Assembly (NCBI GenBank): GCA_032191485.1
Contig: JAVDOI010000001.1
Location: 29,435,948 to 29,499,947, forward strand
DNA from: Leptoclinus maculatus
Taxonomy: Eukaryota; Chordata; Actinopteri; Perciformes; Stichaeidae
DNA length: 64,000 nucleotides
Reading direction: 5' to 3'
The translations under genes and the position numbers were made by a program. Under the pieces are notes generated by a model, which made no database searches, was not told the origin of the DNA, and saw only the letters and a list, made by a program, of their open reading frames with translations. Positions 50,405 through 63,985 of this stretch are shown piece after piece (position 1 is the first letter of the stretch; every line of letters starts with the position of its first letter).

Positions 50405-52049
50405 GTAACAATTCTCAGAGTGTTTAGGGATTCTGATGGTGGCTTGAGAGGCAGCTGCCCTGTTAAACACATCATAGTCGGTCAATATGAGAGGCACGTG
50501 ATGTAGCATGTATGTTTAACGCGCATCCATAGGTGAGTCTATATGCATGAAACTCAACCAATCTACCTTAGAGGTGCCATCAGGATGTCTGTGATGAAGA
50601 GACCTTACAGTTAAACGCACACCTGTCACTCTATCTTCTTCTCCGTCTAAGTTTCTCTTTCATTCTCCGGCCATCTTTTTCTCTTCCTCTCGACGAGGTT
50701 GTGGTAATTATACTGGCAAACATCTGCTTTGGCACAGCTGCTGGGGCCAGGGGGCCACACATTACATCAGACACACACATACACACACACAGACAATTCC
50801 TCACACTTTCAACACAGTATTTCTTTGGATTTTACTTATTCTGTTTCATCTATTTAGGTCTGTGGTTATTTTTATGATTTACTGTGTAAAACACAGAAAT
50901 TGATCTTGTACTCATGTAAGGTTGTTTCATTTTATTGCACAAAGCTCGTTCTATAACGTGAGCGAATCCGAGGTCGTCTTTCACCCTCTGGTGAGCACCG
51001 TAGCCCTCGTTGAGCTGTGGAGTATAGGGCCAACTTTGGATGTGACAAATCCTACACATTGTGCCTTTAAGTAATAAACAATGTATGCATTTATTTTCTC
51101 TCTTTGGTGTTTTCTTGCTGTCCTTTATTTCTCCAGAACCAATTGACATAAGTGGTACATAAACTCTACATTTTAGGAGGCATCAGAAGTTAGAAATACA
51201 AGGCTGTCATGGACAAAACAAGGCTTTCATAAGCTCTTATGGTTCTGGTGAAGTGGAGAGACTCTCGAGGCCCCAAATTAATCCCCGTGTGTGTGTGTGT
51301 GTGTGTGTGTGTGTTTCTGGTCTGTTAAAGAGTATCATTTTACAGATTACTCCACTGGACAATCTTTCTCTTTCAGCGTTTCTGAATAACACCAGGCTAC
51401 TTGTGGAAGAAGCATGGCCACCATGATGAGCCTTTTCAATACAAGCATCTGTTAATGAAGTTGTTTGTTTATCTACTTTTTATCTATATAACGTTTTGGC
51501 CCAAATATTTATTTGACCTGGCATATAATTTAATAGGTATTTTGTTAATCTCTTTTATTGCCCCTCTCCGGCCATGACACGCAATAATAATGACATTATA
51601 TAACCCTAATGATGACGTTTTATATCATGAATTCTTCTTAGATATTAAAAAAAACGGTAACTAAACTAACAAACAAACAAAAAGATGATCAATTGTACTA
51701 CGTTTCACGTAGTTAGATATAATGTATTTGGTAAATTAGAAAGTCAGAAGGGGTAAAACATGCGTTTGGTTATGTTTGTACAAATGTAAAAATATAGATA
51801 CAGAAAAAACAGTATTGTAAATTAGATTGCAATACCTTAATTTTTAGCTCCTTCAGATCAAGTATAGGCAACAGCAGTAGGTTTCAAAATATTTTTTATA
51901 AATACATAAATAATGCATGTTTTTTTTTTAAAGTGGGTGTTCTGTCCATACTCCCATCTTTTTGCAGCAACATACAGTTCTATATTATTATCGACCAGCT
52001 CTCCTTTGCAGTTCTTCTAGTGTTGAGCAGCTGTTTAATAACTAGACAT

Positions 52050-52290
52050 TGTTACAGCACATCACTCCGTCTCAAACCACAACATTTGTACAATTTAGAG
52101 GTTTTCACAGGTGTATTTTTGAACATTAGAGAGAACCAGACTCGCTGTTTTGCCCCAGCTTCCAGTTTTTATGCTAAGCTAAGCTCTAGTGCCATACTTA
52201 AAGCACAGACACAAGAGTGGTATTAATCTTTTCATCTCAATTTCAACAAGAAAGCTTAGAAGCAAATGTCTCAAAATGTCACTAAAATCT
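52050..52290. mobile_element. Dispersed repeat with ATGCTAAGCTAAGCT motif (percomorph-type)
   Basis: The segment contains TTTTTATGCTAAGCTAAGCT at about 52,166-52,186, then ACAAGAGTGGTATTAATCTT and a TCTCAAAATGTC tail. I recognise this order of motifs from an abundant interspersed repeat of percomorph fishes, but I cannot name its family. Boundaries are approximate. Confidence 0.5.
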
Positions 52291-53257
52291 TAATAAAGAC
52301 ATTGATAAAAAGTAAAACAATTTAAAGAGGAAAAAAGACAATATAAAACAATATTAAAAAATTGCTGACTAATGACTAGTAGTCTGTTAGATAACCCTTT
52401 TAATAATCTTTGTATTTTATAGTGAATTTCCTATTCTTGTGATTATAAGTCATCATTCAAGTTTCCAGTAATTACTTTGAAAAGAGAGACTGGAAGTGCC
52501 AAATGTAGGTAGATAAAGGAATGGAGCCTACTATATATCAACTGCAATTATATTTAAAGCATTATTCAAGGCCAGAGGGGTAAGCCAGGAATGAGGAAGT
52601 TCTACATGTTGACCAGTACTTTAAATGAATGTCCCCAGCCAGATCTAACTTGACAGTTTAGTTTGCTGGCTGGCTGACTGGTGTTGATGCCTGGTCCAGT
52701 AATTTGTCTCTCCAGTGTGTTGTTGGCTAAATGTAGTGTTGCTTATGGCTCAATTGCTAGCAAGTGCGCGTGTGCGTGTGTACAGTATGTGTTTATGCCC
52801 TGCAGGGATCAGGCTTTTATATAAGTCTATGTACACTCTCTATGTGTGTTGTACATGTCCACGAAGGCATAGAAAAGTGTACGGCTTGCAGATATTTAGT
52901 TAAAAGTGTGTTGTGTTGGCTTGGAGGTGTTTTGAAACTTTGTGTGTTTTTGTGCCTTCTTGTGAATCAGACGGCCTTTTGTTTATTGGTATGGTGATGT
53001 GATCTGTTTTGACTATTCAGAAGAATAACATAATCATCCTTGACACTCAAACACCATTCACATACTCCCATTCCCGCACATTCACACACACTTATCTACT
53101 TATCACTCACACACACACACACACACACACTCACAGTTCAGCAGCAATTTGTAGCAGACATGTCAGCCACAATACAGATATTACCCTATGAAGGAGCAGG
53201 GCAATTTAGAAACCTTTCCTGCACACACAAAATACAAACGCACTCGCATACACACAC

Positions 53258-53261
<4 letters not shown>

Positions 53262-53324
<63 letters not shown>

Positions 53325-53327
53325 ACT

Positions 53328-53360
<33 letters not shown>
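53262..53360. repeat. Compound (CT)28-(CA)15 microsatellite
   Basis: A CT run (53,262-53,318) passes through a short CCCTCACTCTC junction into a CA run (53,331-53,360). The homopurine-homopyrimidine half could form a triplex. Confidence 0.93.
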
Positions 53361-53361
<1 letters not shown>

Positions 53362-56199
53362 AACCAGTCATCTGTCGGTTTGAAAAGATCAAAACACCAA
53401 AAAAAGACAGTCAAAAGGAATACGGATTTCCAAGTGCCAGGAGCAATTCACACACACACACGCACACACATGTACACACACGGTGCCAGGAGCAAGGTGC
53501 TGTAGGGATGCGGGTGCTCCCTAGGTAGTTGTCTTATCTGATTATGGTAACGATGTAGAGAATAGTGGAGGAAAAGGTAGCCTGGGGGAGGGAGGGAGGG
53601 ATTGGGAGAAGAGAGGCGATGGGGAAAGTGAGGGAGGTGGCTCAGTGTTGTTAAGTGATAGTTACGAATTTATTACTAATGGGTAGCTCTTCTTGGATGT
53701 AGAAAATTACCTCTACTGCCGCTGTGGATGAGGGAGGGATGGGAACGACTGGTGTTAAAGTGGCGGATGAGCTGTGTGTAATTGACATGACTTGTTCTCT
53801 CTGTGGGTGTTTTTTTTTTTTTTTATCTCAAGTGCCTCACAGCACTGTGATTGCATGAGGACAACATGAGGCATTGACACTGTGGACTGAGTGGTTGGGT
53901 TGGGAAACTAATGAGCTGCACGCAGTCTGTTTGCCCTTCCAGAGCCCCTTCACATTAAGACAAAGAGTAATGAGATATATACATAACACCCACATCAGGA
54001 GTACCACACCAAGGGTAGCGAATGGGAGGCTACGTCAGGACTGCAAAGTTATCAGCTGTTATTGCCAGTTTACCGCCATGAAACTAGAGCCATTTGTTAT
54101 TGTCATGTTAAACAGATCTACCATTTATGTGATCAATTCAATGTAAATGCTATGCCGTCGAGAAGAGCAGCTTTACTTTGGTAGATCGTTGTACACAACC
54201 TTCTGTGCTGGCTCTAAATGATAAATATAAAGATTAACTTCTGGATATTTCCTTTTTGTGTGTGCCTCTCATTTTAATGTATTGCCCTTTGTGCTATTGT
54301 ATTATTATAGTTAAATGGGAAGAAACAAAAAAATATACAAACAGCTGAGAGATGAAGATGTGCTTTAAGTCAGGGGGTTAGAGGAAATCTAGTAGAAGGT
54401 TTCAGTGTATAGAGAACCGGAGAGTTGAAGAGAATAAAGTGGCAAAAAGAGACGGCAAAAGATGGGGAGAAGAGAATAAAAGGGAGTTTGCGATTTAAAT
54501 AGCTTTGGAGTACTATCTTTTGGAGTACCAGTGATTGACTGTGTGCCTGGAGGACCCCCAGAGGGGTCCGTCTGTTAGTGCCTGAGCAAATCAGCATTAT
54601 CGGATGAGGCAGTGGCAGGGACAACCAGTCACACCAGTCCCATCACGACCCAACACGGCACCATGAATGTTTAACACTCGTGCGTACGCACACGCACTCT
54701 TTTTCTTTCTCTTACTATTAAACACACTACTGATGTACGCACTGCCTGCACATACGCTCAGCACCACACACACACACACATGCATAGGGAAGTGGCTGGT
54801 TGCTTCTTTCTTTCTTACCTGTTGCTAGAAACGGAGAAAATAGAGTAGAAACACACTTCTTAAAGAAGATGAAAAAAGAGGGTAAGTCAGAGTGTCATAG
54901 TGAGTTAAGGTCAAGTCAAGACTACAAAGACACACATACATCCATCTATATATTTATTTGAGAGAGTTGTTCGTGTTTAATCTACAATTTCTTCTCTAGA
55001 CCCTGACGGCTCATCTGCTTCACTACTCTGCTCTCAGACAGTTTGGCTGCTAAAACTTCTACCGAATGCCATAATGAGCTTAATAAATGTTTCACGCACA
55101 ATTTGACTGGAAGACTCTGGCCTCTGCGTATGTCAGTAGAAGGACTGGTCTGGTCTTTGGCAGAAGGCAACGAATTTGCACCGACTGATCTGATACCACC
55201 ACAGTCTTTCCATCTTGTTCTTTCTTTCTAGATGCATGTGCACATGCTTCATTACCCCACTCTGTCTAAGACTGGGTTGGTCTTTCTTTTTCCTCCTTCT
55301 GTCGTCTTCTTCTCTGTACGTGGTATGTCTCTCCTGCAGGCTCTGTCATTCCCATTCTCTTCTTCCTCCCTCTGCCCTCCTCTTCATCACTTCTCCCCAC
55401 CTCTTCTTCTCTGGTTTCTGTTGGTGTGAATTGGTCAACACATGTTATCTGACCCAGCTCGTCTACCTTGATCCTGACCTAGTTTTAGCTTGACAACACG
55501 AGTTACCAGTACCTCTAGTTAGACCTGTAGTCACATAGATATAGACCGTCTCAGCCTTAAGTTTCTCTCTTCTCTGTGACCAAGATATTTTAACCTGATT
55601 AAATTGTTGTTGTAGTGCTTTGACATACATGCTTTACCTAAATCTATCCTCTAATTACAATATGCAACCCTCCCAAGAAGTGTTGAGTTCAATGAATGTA
55701 AAGCAACTGTAAGGTATGTGTATCTATTTGCTGTAAGAGAATAAAGTAACGTTGAAATTTGACAGGAAGAGAAGAAATTAAAATAAGGACACTTCAAGAC
55801 ATTATGCAAGTAACCGATGACATGATTTGCAGAAGTGGAAATAGAGTTTAATAGAAAGTGCATTTGTTAGTGTTTGCCGTTTGCACACATGTGGTCTCAA
55901 GCTATTCTCTCAGACAGATTGTGAGACAGACTGAAAGTGGGTTTTTGTGTTTATACGTGTGCATGTTTCTGTAGGCTCTATTTGTGTGTTTGCGTGCATG
56001 CGTGTGCACCAAATACAGTAAATGTATGTGTGTGTATTTGTGGTTGTGTGGATGTGTGTGTGTGTGTGAAGGTGAGGCAAGGTTGTTATGTAGGGGTGAA
56101 GCGGGCGCCTCTATGGTAGCCCTCTGCCCGCTGGCACAGGAGGCGAAAGGGCACGAGACTGGCATCAATTACATAGTGAGAGGGAGGGAGAGAAAGGTG

Positions 56200-56200
<1 letters not shown>

Positions 56201-56277
<77 letters not shown>
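56201..56277. repeat. (TG)38 microsatellite
   Basis: A pure TG run of 77 bases in the long ush2a intron. Confidence 0.95.
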
Positions 56278-56282
<5 letters not shown>

Positions 56283-56924
56283 GTGGGGTTTGAGATTTTC
56301 TGTCCTAAAATTAATTAATTCATTAATTTTAGATCAGTGTTTCATGCCAGTGTGCTGTCTGGTCCAGCTTAATAGGGAGAGCAAGGCACTAACACGGCCA
56401 GGGTTAGGGGTTTCATTCCCACTGGAGCGGTGAGATATGAGTGCTAAAAATGTACGCGGCAAGGATGCCGCAAGGTGCTTTTCATAAAAGGGTCCACTTA
56501 AGAGCATGTGTTATGTTAACCTACCCTTTCTAGAAATATACACGTAGAAGTTGCATGGCATAGGTTAGTAACCCTATTAAGAGCAAAAATAAACTTGTAG
56601 AACTAGAATGTTATCTAAAAAAAAAGGATATTTTAAAACAGGATATTTATCTGACAAAATATGACATACATGTTGGAAAAGAGATACGGTGCATTGATAC
56701 TCTACTGTACACTGATACTGCTGTTCTTAAATGGATTTGATATCAGGCCATGTTGTGTCTGATCCGCATTAAATACACATTGTGTTTCCGCCAACAATTA
56801 CATTAATTCAATCATGTCATGGCTTTTCATTCCACACAATGAGGATAACAGGTTTAAAGTGTGTGTGTGTGTGTGGGGTGTGGGGGGTGGGGTGGGGGGA
56901 GCGCAATGATATTGGATCCATACC

Positions 56925-58454
56925 CAGGGTATGAAACTAACTCAAAATCAGTACTAGTCCCAAGGACTAGTAGGTTCATAAAACTACTAGTCCTGAGCAA
57001 TCTTTACTAGTCCTTCATGAAGCTTTGGGGTATGTACCAATCACGGGGTGTAGGGATGTGTGTGTGGAGGAAGACTCTCCCAAGGCAATTATCTAACAGT
57101 GAAACCGCAGAGATGCAAGGTACTAATCAAGAGTTTTATTGTTTGCAACATTATGGCTGTACAAAGATTGATGCATGTTACATCATGATGTCGCGATATT
57201 ATAATTACACAGGAAGCAGAAGAACAACGTCAAGGGCTATAAGGCTATAATGTTCATTCAGCTAGCATGGGTACATCAAGTTCAGCATTTATGTCAAGTT
57301 GAGGAATTCCGCTATGGAACGTACCGGCTAAAAATGTAGCTATATTCCGCCGTGGGGAGTAACAGCATGTCACCACGGCAGTTTAAGCAGTGAACGCTCG
57401 GTGCCCAAAACAATACGCAGTCTATGAATAAAGCAGGCATTTGTTCTAATTTTAGATGAAGTATTTTTGTTAGATCACAGAAAGATATTGGGTGTTAGTT
57501 CATGTGCTGCAGTGATAAGAGCTTCACCATCTATATTTCTTCCGCAGACGAATCTTGGCGGGCCGCTGGTGAAACTGAACGAGAGGCCTGATCGATGAAT
57601 ATAGTGCCTTTCACATTGCGTAAACAAAAAATTATAATCTAAACAAAATAGTCTAATATCCTCAACAATTTGGGGAATAGTGGAATGTTACTGTTGGGGA
57701 TTCGACCCCTGAGAGACTGGTGTAAAGATGATTATTGACCACTACAGGGTTCCGGTCAGAGAACACGCAGACATCTGTTTGTTCCATACGTTACTGTATT
57801 CAGTCTGGCATACAGTGTTATAGTTTGGTGACAGATTTTACAGATGTTGAAAGATGTTGAACGAGTTTATCGAAGTTGACCGAGTTTCTGGAATAAACAC
57901 AGAAAACGAATTACAGAACCGAAGCATTAGCAATAGTAAAACCTGAAGCAAACACACATACATTCACAGGAATACAGGCTCGCTAGCCAGGTTAGCCACT
58001 TAGCTCAACTTTGGTCTATTATTTGAACGGCTAATTACAAGACAAACACTTACTGACAGTAAATGCACTTAAGAACATAAGTACAACTACAAACGGAACA
58101 GTTACGCCACATAGGCTCAAAGTTACAGTTGATGAATTACATCATCAATGACTCGATCTGACTGTACCGTTGGTCCTACGGAGGATCTACGGTTAGCGCA
58201 ACCGGAAGCGGAAACAGTTCGCAACGTCAAATACAGTTTCAGAATAAAAGCGCATACACTTTATCGTCTCTGTCCGTGAAGAATTCACAACAGTTACATT
58301 TACTTATCGGGAAAGTCTTTTTCCGGACATAAATAACGAATAAAGCCTCTCAAATTTCACTCGCCATGAGGACTAGTGAGAATGACAATTTAGGTAGTCC
58401 CTCCAAAAATCCACTCGCCTCGGGCTAGCGGACTAGCGTTAGTTTCCGACCCTG
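56925..58454. mobile_element. hAT-like nonautonomous DNA transposon with terminal inverted repeats
   Basis: The left end reads CAGGGTATGAAACTAAC and the reverse complement of the right end reads CAGGGTCGGAAACTAAC, so 15 of 17 terminal bases match. Both ends are followed inward by CTAGTCC motifs, and several ACTAGTCC copies sit subterminally. Directly outside both ends is CATACC (56,919-56,924 and 58,455-58,460), a probable target-site duplication of 6 bp rather than the 8 bp usual for hAT elements. The CAGGG terminus is typical of hAT families. The 1.53-kb interior has only short open frames (longest 57,017-57,250) with no recognisable transposase, so it is nonautonomous or eroded. Confidence 0.7.
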
Positions 58455-61400
58455 CATACCCAAAGTTAGGGTGCCGGAACAGGAAGTGGGAGACAATGTT
58501 GTATTGGTAGATCATCTGATTCTAATTCCTTAGTAAGCGAAACATTTCTTTATGAATTCCTTTTGAAAATAACCAAACCTGAGAGCCAGAAACGTCGAGC
58601 AACAACATGACTCAAACCCAAACTGAAACCTGATACCTGGTGCATCTAAGTCGTGTTAGTAAGTCTCACTTCTCTCCTCTTTCAGTGAGATACTGTATGT
58701 GCTCCTCCTTCCTTGTATGCTCTCATGGTGTTATTAAATGGGGCTCCTCTTTGCTTTATGCTCAGGAAGAAAAAGTCTTCGAGACTTATGGTCTTTATTA
58801 AAAGGTTGGTGTGTCACCTTATAAATGTCCCCTCACTGTATTTTTCTGTCTTTATCTTTTGTCCCTTTTTTCCTCAAGATGATTTTCTCTCTCTCTCTCA
58901 TTCTCTCCCCCCCTCCACCCTCTTTGTCCTTCCCTCTTCCCCTCTCATTCTCCTTACACACACTCCCTCTCTCTCCCTCTCCATCTCCCTGGGGTCAATT
59001 TTCTTTTCTTAAATAAACTGTCATAGCTAGTGTTAAAATATGGGCCCTACATGGTGTGAGCGCGGCAAGGCAAAGGCATGGGGCCCTGGGCTGGTATAAA
59101 ACATGGATAATATGCTGTGAGAGGTAATTGTATCTTTTAGAGCTAAGATGAGTAGAACAAATGTGTCTCCTCTCCATCCTCTCCCTCGCTCTCTCACTCT
59201 CTCTCTCTCTCTCCCCTTTCCCTCCTCCTCCTATCTCTTTCTTTACACACTGCAGCCGTGCTAATATGATAGAGAGAATATTGGCTGTACATCAGAGCTG
59301 GTAACAGTTCATAGTGGGTAAGGGCAAGTATATAGGGGGAGAGAGGAGTAAAGAGGGGGAGGCTTGGTGGGTGAATAACAAGGAGAGAGATAACAGGAGA
59401 GAGAGGGAGGGAGGGAAAGGTGACAGTATGCCTGGGGATGCAAAAGTGGAGAGCTGGGGATGCATAAAGTCACGTTATACTTTTTGATTTCACTCACTTT
59501 GTTTTGCATTTAGAGGACATGAATATCTGGGAACATCCAGCAAGCTGTTTCCCAAAATCATCTTAAAGTTAAGATGATTCTTGAAAAGTGGGCCTGTATC
59601 TGTCTTTGAGTTAAAGCTTCATGAACATTTTATAGAAACGCGCTTGACAAAAAATGTCAAGTCTTGTTGCAAATGTTTCACTCATAAAATGATATTTGTG
59701 TTAGTTAGCTTATAAGAGACTTGGTGAAACAGAGGCTGTGCATGTTGTTCAGTTGGGCAACTGATAATCCGGTATTGATGAAGTGAGCTCTTTGGGGCTT
59801 TTGCGTCTGCATCATGACATCATGGCCTGTTATGCCCACATTTGTTGCAGAATCTGTGATTTTAATTGGTCCAATGGTAATGTCAATACATAACTGCACA
59901 GGAATGTGTAAGAACCATCTTCTTGTCTCCACCTTTGATGTCCTGGCTCAGCTTCTCTTCATCTCCCTGTCCCAACTTTACTCCCTATTTAGCCTGCACA
60001 GTATGAGGAAAATCTGTTCAATATTGTGATGGCAGTATGAGTTGTGATAAATTCACGAATGTTGCAGTTTGCATATCAGCTATACATGTCCTATGTCACC
60101 CTTGGTTGTCTTTAGATTCCTAACCAGATTAGAATAGAATATTTTGAATATAACTCTAAATGTTGTTTCTAGAGCAGCAACAGTAATGTTTACAACTGCA
60201 AAGTCACAATCTAAACTCATTAATATCTAGAAAACAAATCAGAAATCTCAATAAAATATATCATATTCCTGACAACAGCGCATCACCGCCCCACTTTTTT
60301 CCTTCCACCCTTCACAAATATAGTCCCAGGATACGAACACTGTAACACTGCTGACTAAAGACAACTTAGTCATTCAGAGCCTTCACTAAAAGGCAACTCA
60401 ACAAAATACCTAATTATTGTGTCTAACAATTTGCTCTCTGCTGAGCTCAGCAGATTAATACTGCTTTTTCTACATGTTAACATCATGTTTATGCTTGTTG
60501 AACTGGTGCATTGATACATTTTTGGCTTTATACTTGCGATGGTTTTATTGCACTTACTTACAGTAAAGTGCGTAGTTTTCAACTCGAGTAATTTTCACTT
60601 CACTTGATTCAAGTCACTGTCTTATTTTCCATCGGCTTTTTGTCGAGGGCACCACTGCGATGCTATCTTCTGGATTGGCCTACAAAATCACTGCTATTCC
60701 TATTGCTGTTTCTTTCCTCCCCACCAATATATTTTATTCTTCCCTTTTTGAGTTTGTCCCTTGAGTCTTCTTCAATGAGGCCACTTCACCTCCATCTTCT
60801 TCTCCTTGTATGCTTTCTGAAATATCTCTTTCTTTGTCGCTCTCTTTCCCAGGGATCATGCTTTTCTTCTTTCAACACGGGTTATCTTTCTCTCATTCAC
60901 CAAACTCTTCACTCCTACTTCCCTCCAGCATGTCTCTCGTACTTTCTCTTTTTTTCCATCTTTCCTCACTTTTTTTCTGACTCCCCCCCCATCAATGCCA
61001 GCTTCACCTGGCTGTGGAATGAGGTGCGTTATCAGTGAGTGGCATGTCAGTCACAGGGCAACACATCCAGAGGAGAGCAGCTGCGTGGAGGGAGTTTGTT
61101 GAGGCGGGATGTGTGGGGGCACCAGGCGAGGAGTCGGGGATTAGAGGAGGTTAAAAGGAGAGGAGGAGATAGTTGAGGAAGAGCAGACAAGCATGAGAGT
61201 AGCAACAAGAAAGGCGAATGTCTGGGAAAAGAAAACAAAAGATGGTTGAGCAGAGTTCAAGAGAGGAGGTTGGAGATGTGGGGACGAAAAGGAGAGGTGG
61301 ACGATTTAAAGAAAGGAAGTAGAAGAACAGGGATTTACAATTACGATTTTTAGAGTAGAGGTGAGTAGAGTAAAGATGGAAAGCTTTACAACCTGTAAAC

Positions 61401-61599
61401 CCATAGCGTCACATTATATTTTTTCAAAAAGTGTGGGTGTTCTTACACAAGTTTAAATAAATGTACATGTGTATGTATTCCACTTGCTACACCTTCTAAA
61501 GCTGTGCATGTACTTACTGTAAGCGACTACAGGTGTTCACTTTGGGGTGCAGGTTTGGTCCGTTCTTGTTCTTTTATTCTCTCAATTTTGTTTTTCTTA

Positions 61600-61760
61600 G
61601 GGGTGCACCGATACGGATATCGGATATCAGGCTGATACCAACTCAAATAGCTGGATTGAGCCGATCTGTTCTGGAATTTTAATTCCTAGTTTTGACTAAT
61701 TTGTTGCTGCGTTAAAAAGGCTTCCCACTTGAATTGTAATTCCTGTCAGTTTTGTAGATT
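61600..61760. mobile_element. Fragment of a GGGTGCACCGATA-type fish repeat
   Basis: The segment starts AGGGGTGCACCGATACGG and continues with repeated GGATATCGG/GATATCAGG units. It resembles the end of a DNA-transposon-like repeat seen widely in fish genomes. The opposite inverted end was not found, so it is probably truncated. Confidence 0.45.
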
Positions 61761-63512
61761 AGTTGCTTGTGTATTATTTTTTTATTTTCATAATGAATAA
61801 CAATTCACTAAGTTCATATCTTTGTTTTTATTTGTTACATTTTGTTTTACAAAGTTAGGAAAGCAATGTTTGAGTCAAGCCCGATGTTGCCTTACACATA
61901 AAAGAATGATCCCAGTCACTTCCACACAGTGAGGCACACAGCCTATTATTAAACTCTGATAACATGTGCTCACTTTAAAAGAAAAAGAGACGACTGCCAA
62001 TTTGAATGTGTTCGATTATGTCAATAAAAATATAATTATTATAGTAGAGCAGAGGAGCTGATTAGCAGAAGGTGAAATGGGTGGATGAGAAAAATGTGTA
62101 CGACAGGGGGAAATGGTATACTCTCTGTGATAAAGGTCAAACAGAGACTGCAACATTAAGCTCCTGCATAGAGCCTTGTGCTTCTTTAGCACGTTTTTGA
62201 CTAATCAGACAGCAGTACACTATGTATCTAGAATTGGTTTCTAGTGTTAGTTATCCTTAAGGTCCCTCTCATCTACTCTGACCTCAAACTGTCACTGGCA
62301 GCTAAGATGGCCCTTCTTCACATATAAATTAAATCCTATTTTAAAGTATGACACTTTCTGTTAGACGTTTGCTTGGCTGTTTAGAATGAGGATTATAAGC
62401 AGGTGAATTCCTGTGTGTTGTCTTGGACCATGATCAATTGAAAAGCTTTAGTCCAGTCTGCAACTGCAGTGTGACAGAGCGTCTATCTGAAACGTTAATT
62501 ATGACAACAAAGAGTTACTTAAAAAACTTTATTTGAAAAGGGAATAACAATTTACTGTCTGTTGCAACCATGCATGAGTTTTATGTGAGAAAGCGTTATG
62601 CTTGCTTACATCGCTGAGCCTATAAACATTCAAATGACACAGACCAGTTTTTTTGTGTTTTGATTGGTTATTAATAAAATCATTTGATAAATATTACTTC
62701 CAAGCAGGGACATGCGGGCAGGGCAGGCAGGGGAGGCAGAGCCTCACCTGTCATCATGAAAAGTAAAAAACAAATAATGATAAAATAAATAATATTTCTC
62801 TACTGATCTGTGCTATAAATGTAATTTCTGTATGATTTCAATAATTTTAAGCATTTTTATAGTCAAAATCGCTGAATTTGCTAATGTCCTGTTCAAACTG
62901 AGGAGACACGCGAGGCGAGGCAGCGACGAGCTGTGCCTCCCCTCAGATTGCGCAATCCCTAACAAACTGGGTTGAGCGCGTGCCTTTTGCTTTCTCATTG
63001 TTTGTCACCACTGTAATATTTGTTGACACTTGTATTACATGTCCTTTCTTTCCATAGAATAGGTCATGTATTTCATGTATGTGTAGAACATATTTAGTCT
63101 TGCTGATCTGACAGAAATCGCAGTGAAAGCACAGAGGGGAGGCACACAGTACCTCTGCCTCAATGAAGGGGGCGCGCGAGAGCCCACGGGTCGGGTTCAT
63201 GCTTGTAGTTCCGTTACTCTTCTTCTACACTTCTCTTCTTCTTCTTATATTTTGTTTTGATCGCAAACATTGAAGATTAAATATCTAAGCTTTAACAATT
63301 CTCAAAAAACAGGGAAATATGACCAAATCAACAGCAATTCAACGTCGGACAGGTAAAGTAACATTTTATGTGTTTGTTGTTCTCTTTATAAATTCGTGGT
63401 TGTTGCACAGATTATCGCGGGTGGCGCCCGCGAGCGCTACGCTTCTGACACGGGTTGGTGGGGCAGACGCTCCTGGTGCAATCAAATATGTACCTTACCT
63501 ATGTCACAAAGG

Positions 63513-63985
63513 TATGGAAGCCCATTCTCGCCAGCAAAAAAAAAAAGATCACTAAACAAAATAAAAATAAATAAATAAGATCACAAAAAAAAAAATAGTA
63601 ACTCAAAAAAAAAAAAAAAAACGTTTGGTGCATCCATCTGTAACCATAACACTGACCAGATTTTTCCAGTTGCTATAGAAAGTCGAAATTATGAGATACT
63701 TTAACACAACAGTCATAGAAGCAGCTATGACATATGAATGGATTGTGAGTACATTGAAGACTTCTTTAAAACGCGGCTTTACAACACATGAAATACAGAT
63801 GATGTTTCACATGGATTGTACTGAGCAAACGCACCCTTGAAGCTCTGGAGTATAAAGAATGAAACCAATGTGGCTAAGGTGAAGCTCTGGAGTATAAAGA
63901 ATGAAACCAATGTGGCTAAGGTGGCGACCAATAAACTATGGAAGCCCATTCACGTCAGCAAAAAAATAAGATCACCAAAAAAAAA
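63513..63985 (+). repeat. Two dispersed copies of a TATGGAAGCCCATTC...A-rich...GATCAC unit
   Basis: A unit of about 48 bases starts TATGGAAGCCCATTC, continues CG-CAGCAAAA and ends with an A-run and GATCAC. It occurs at 63,513-63,560 and again at 63,937-63,985, 424 bp apart in the same orientation. The A-rich ends suggest retroposon tails or termini of one larger element. Confidence 0.7.
63839..63922 (+). repeat. Perfect 42-bp tandem duplication
   Basis: The unit starting GAAGCTCTGGAGTATAAAG is present twice head to tail with no mismatch (63,839-63,880 and 63,881-63,922). Perfect identity points to a recent duplication, or possibly an assembly artefact. Confidence 0.95.

Noticed and set aside
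55003..55200. Open frames on both strands after a TCTCTAG acceptor, considered as the next ush2a exon
   Set aside because: The peptide does not resemble the LamG-like continuation expected after the ERWTHLVLQ exon, and there is no matching phase-0 strand pattern.
57547..57596. Exon-like sequence after a CAG acceptor (TNLGGPLVKLNERPDR then stop)
   Set aside because: It lies inside the hAT-like element, ends at a stop within 17 codons and does not match the expected next usherin exon.
60604..61038. 144-residue open frame
   Set aside because: It is a translation of a pyrimidine-rich tract (Leu/Ser/Phe/Pro) without domain similarity and does not match usherin.
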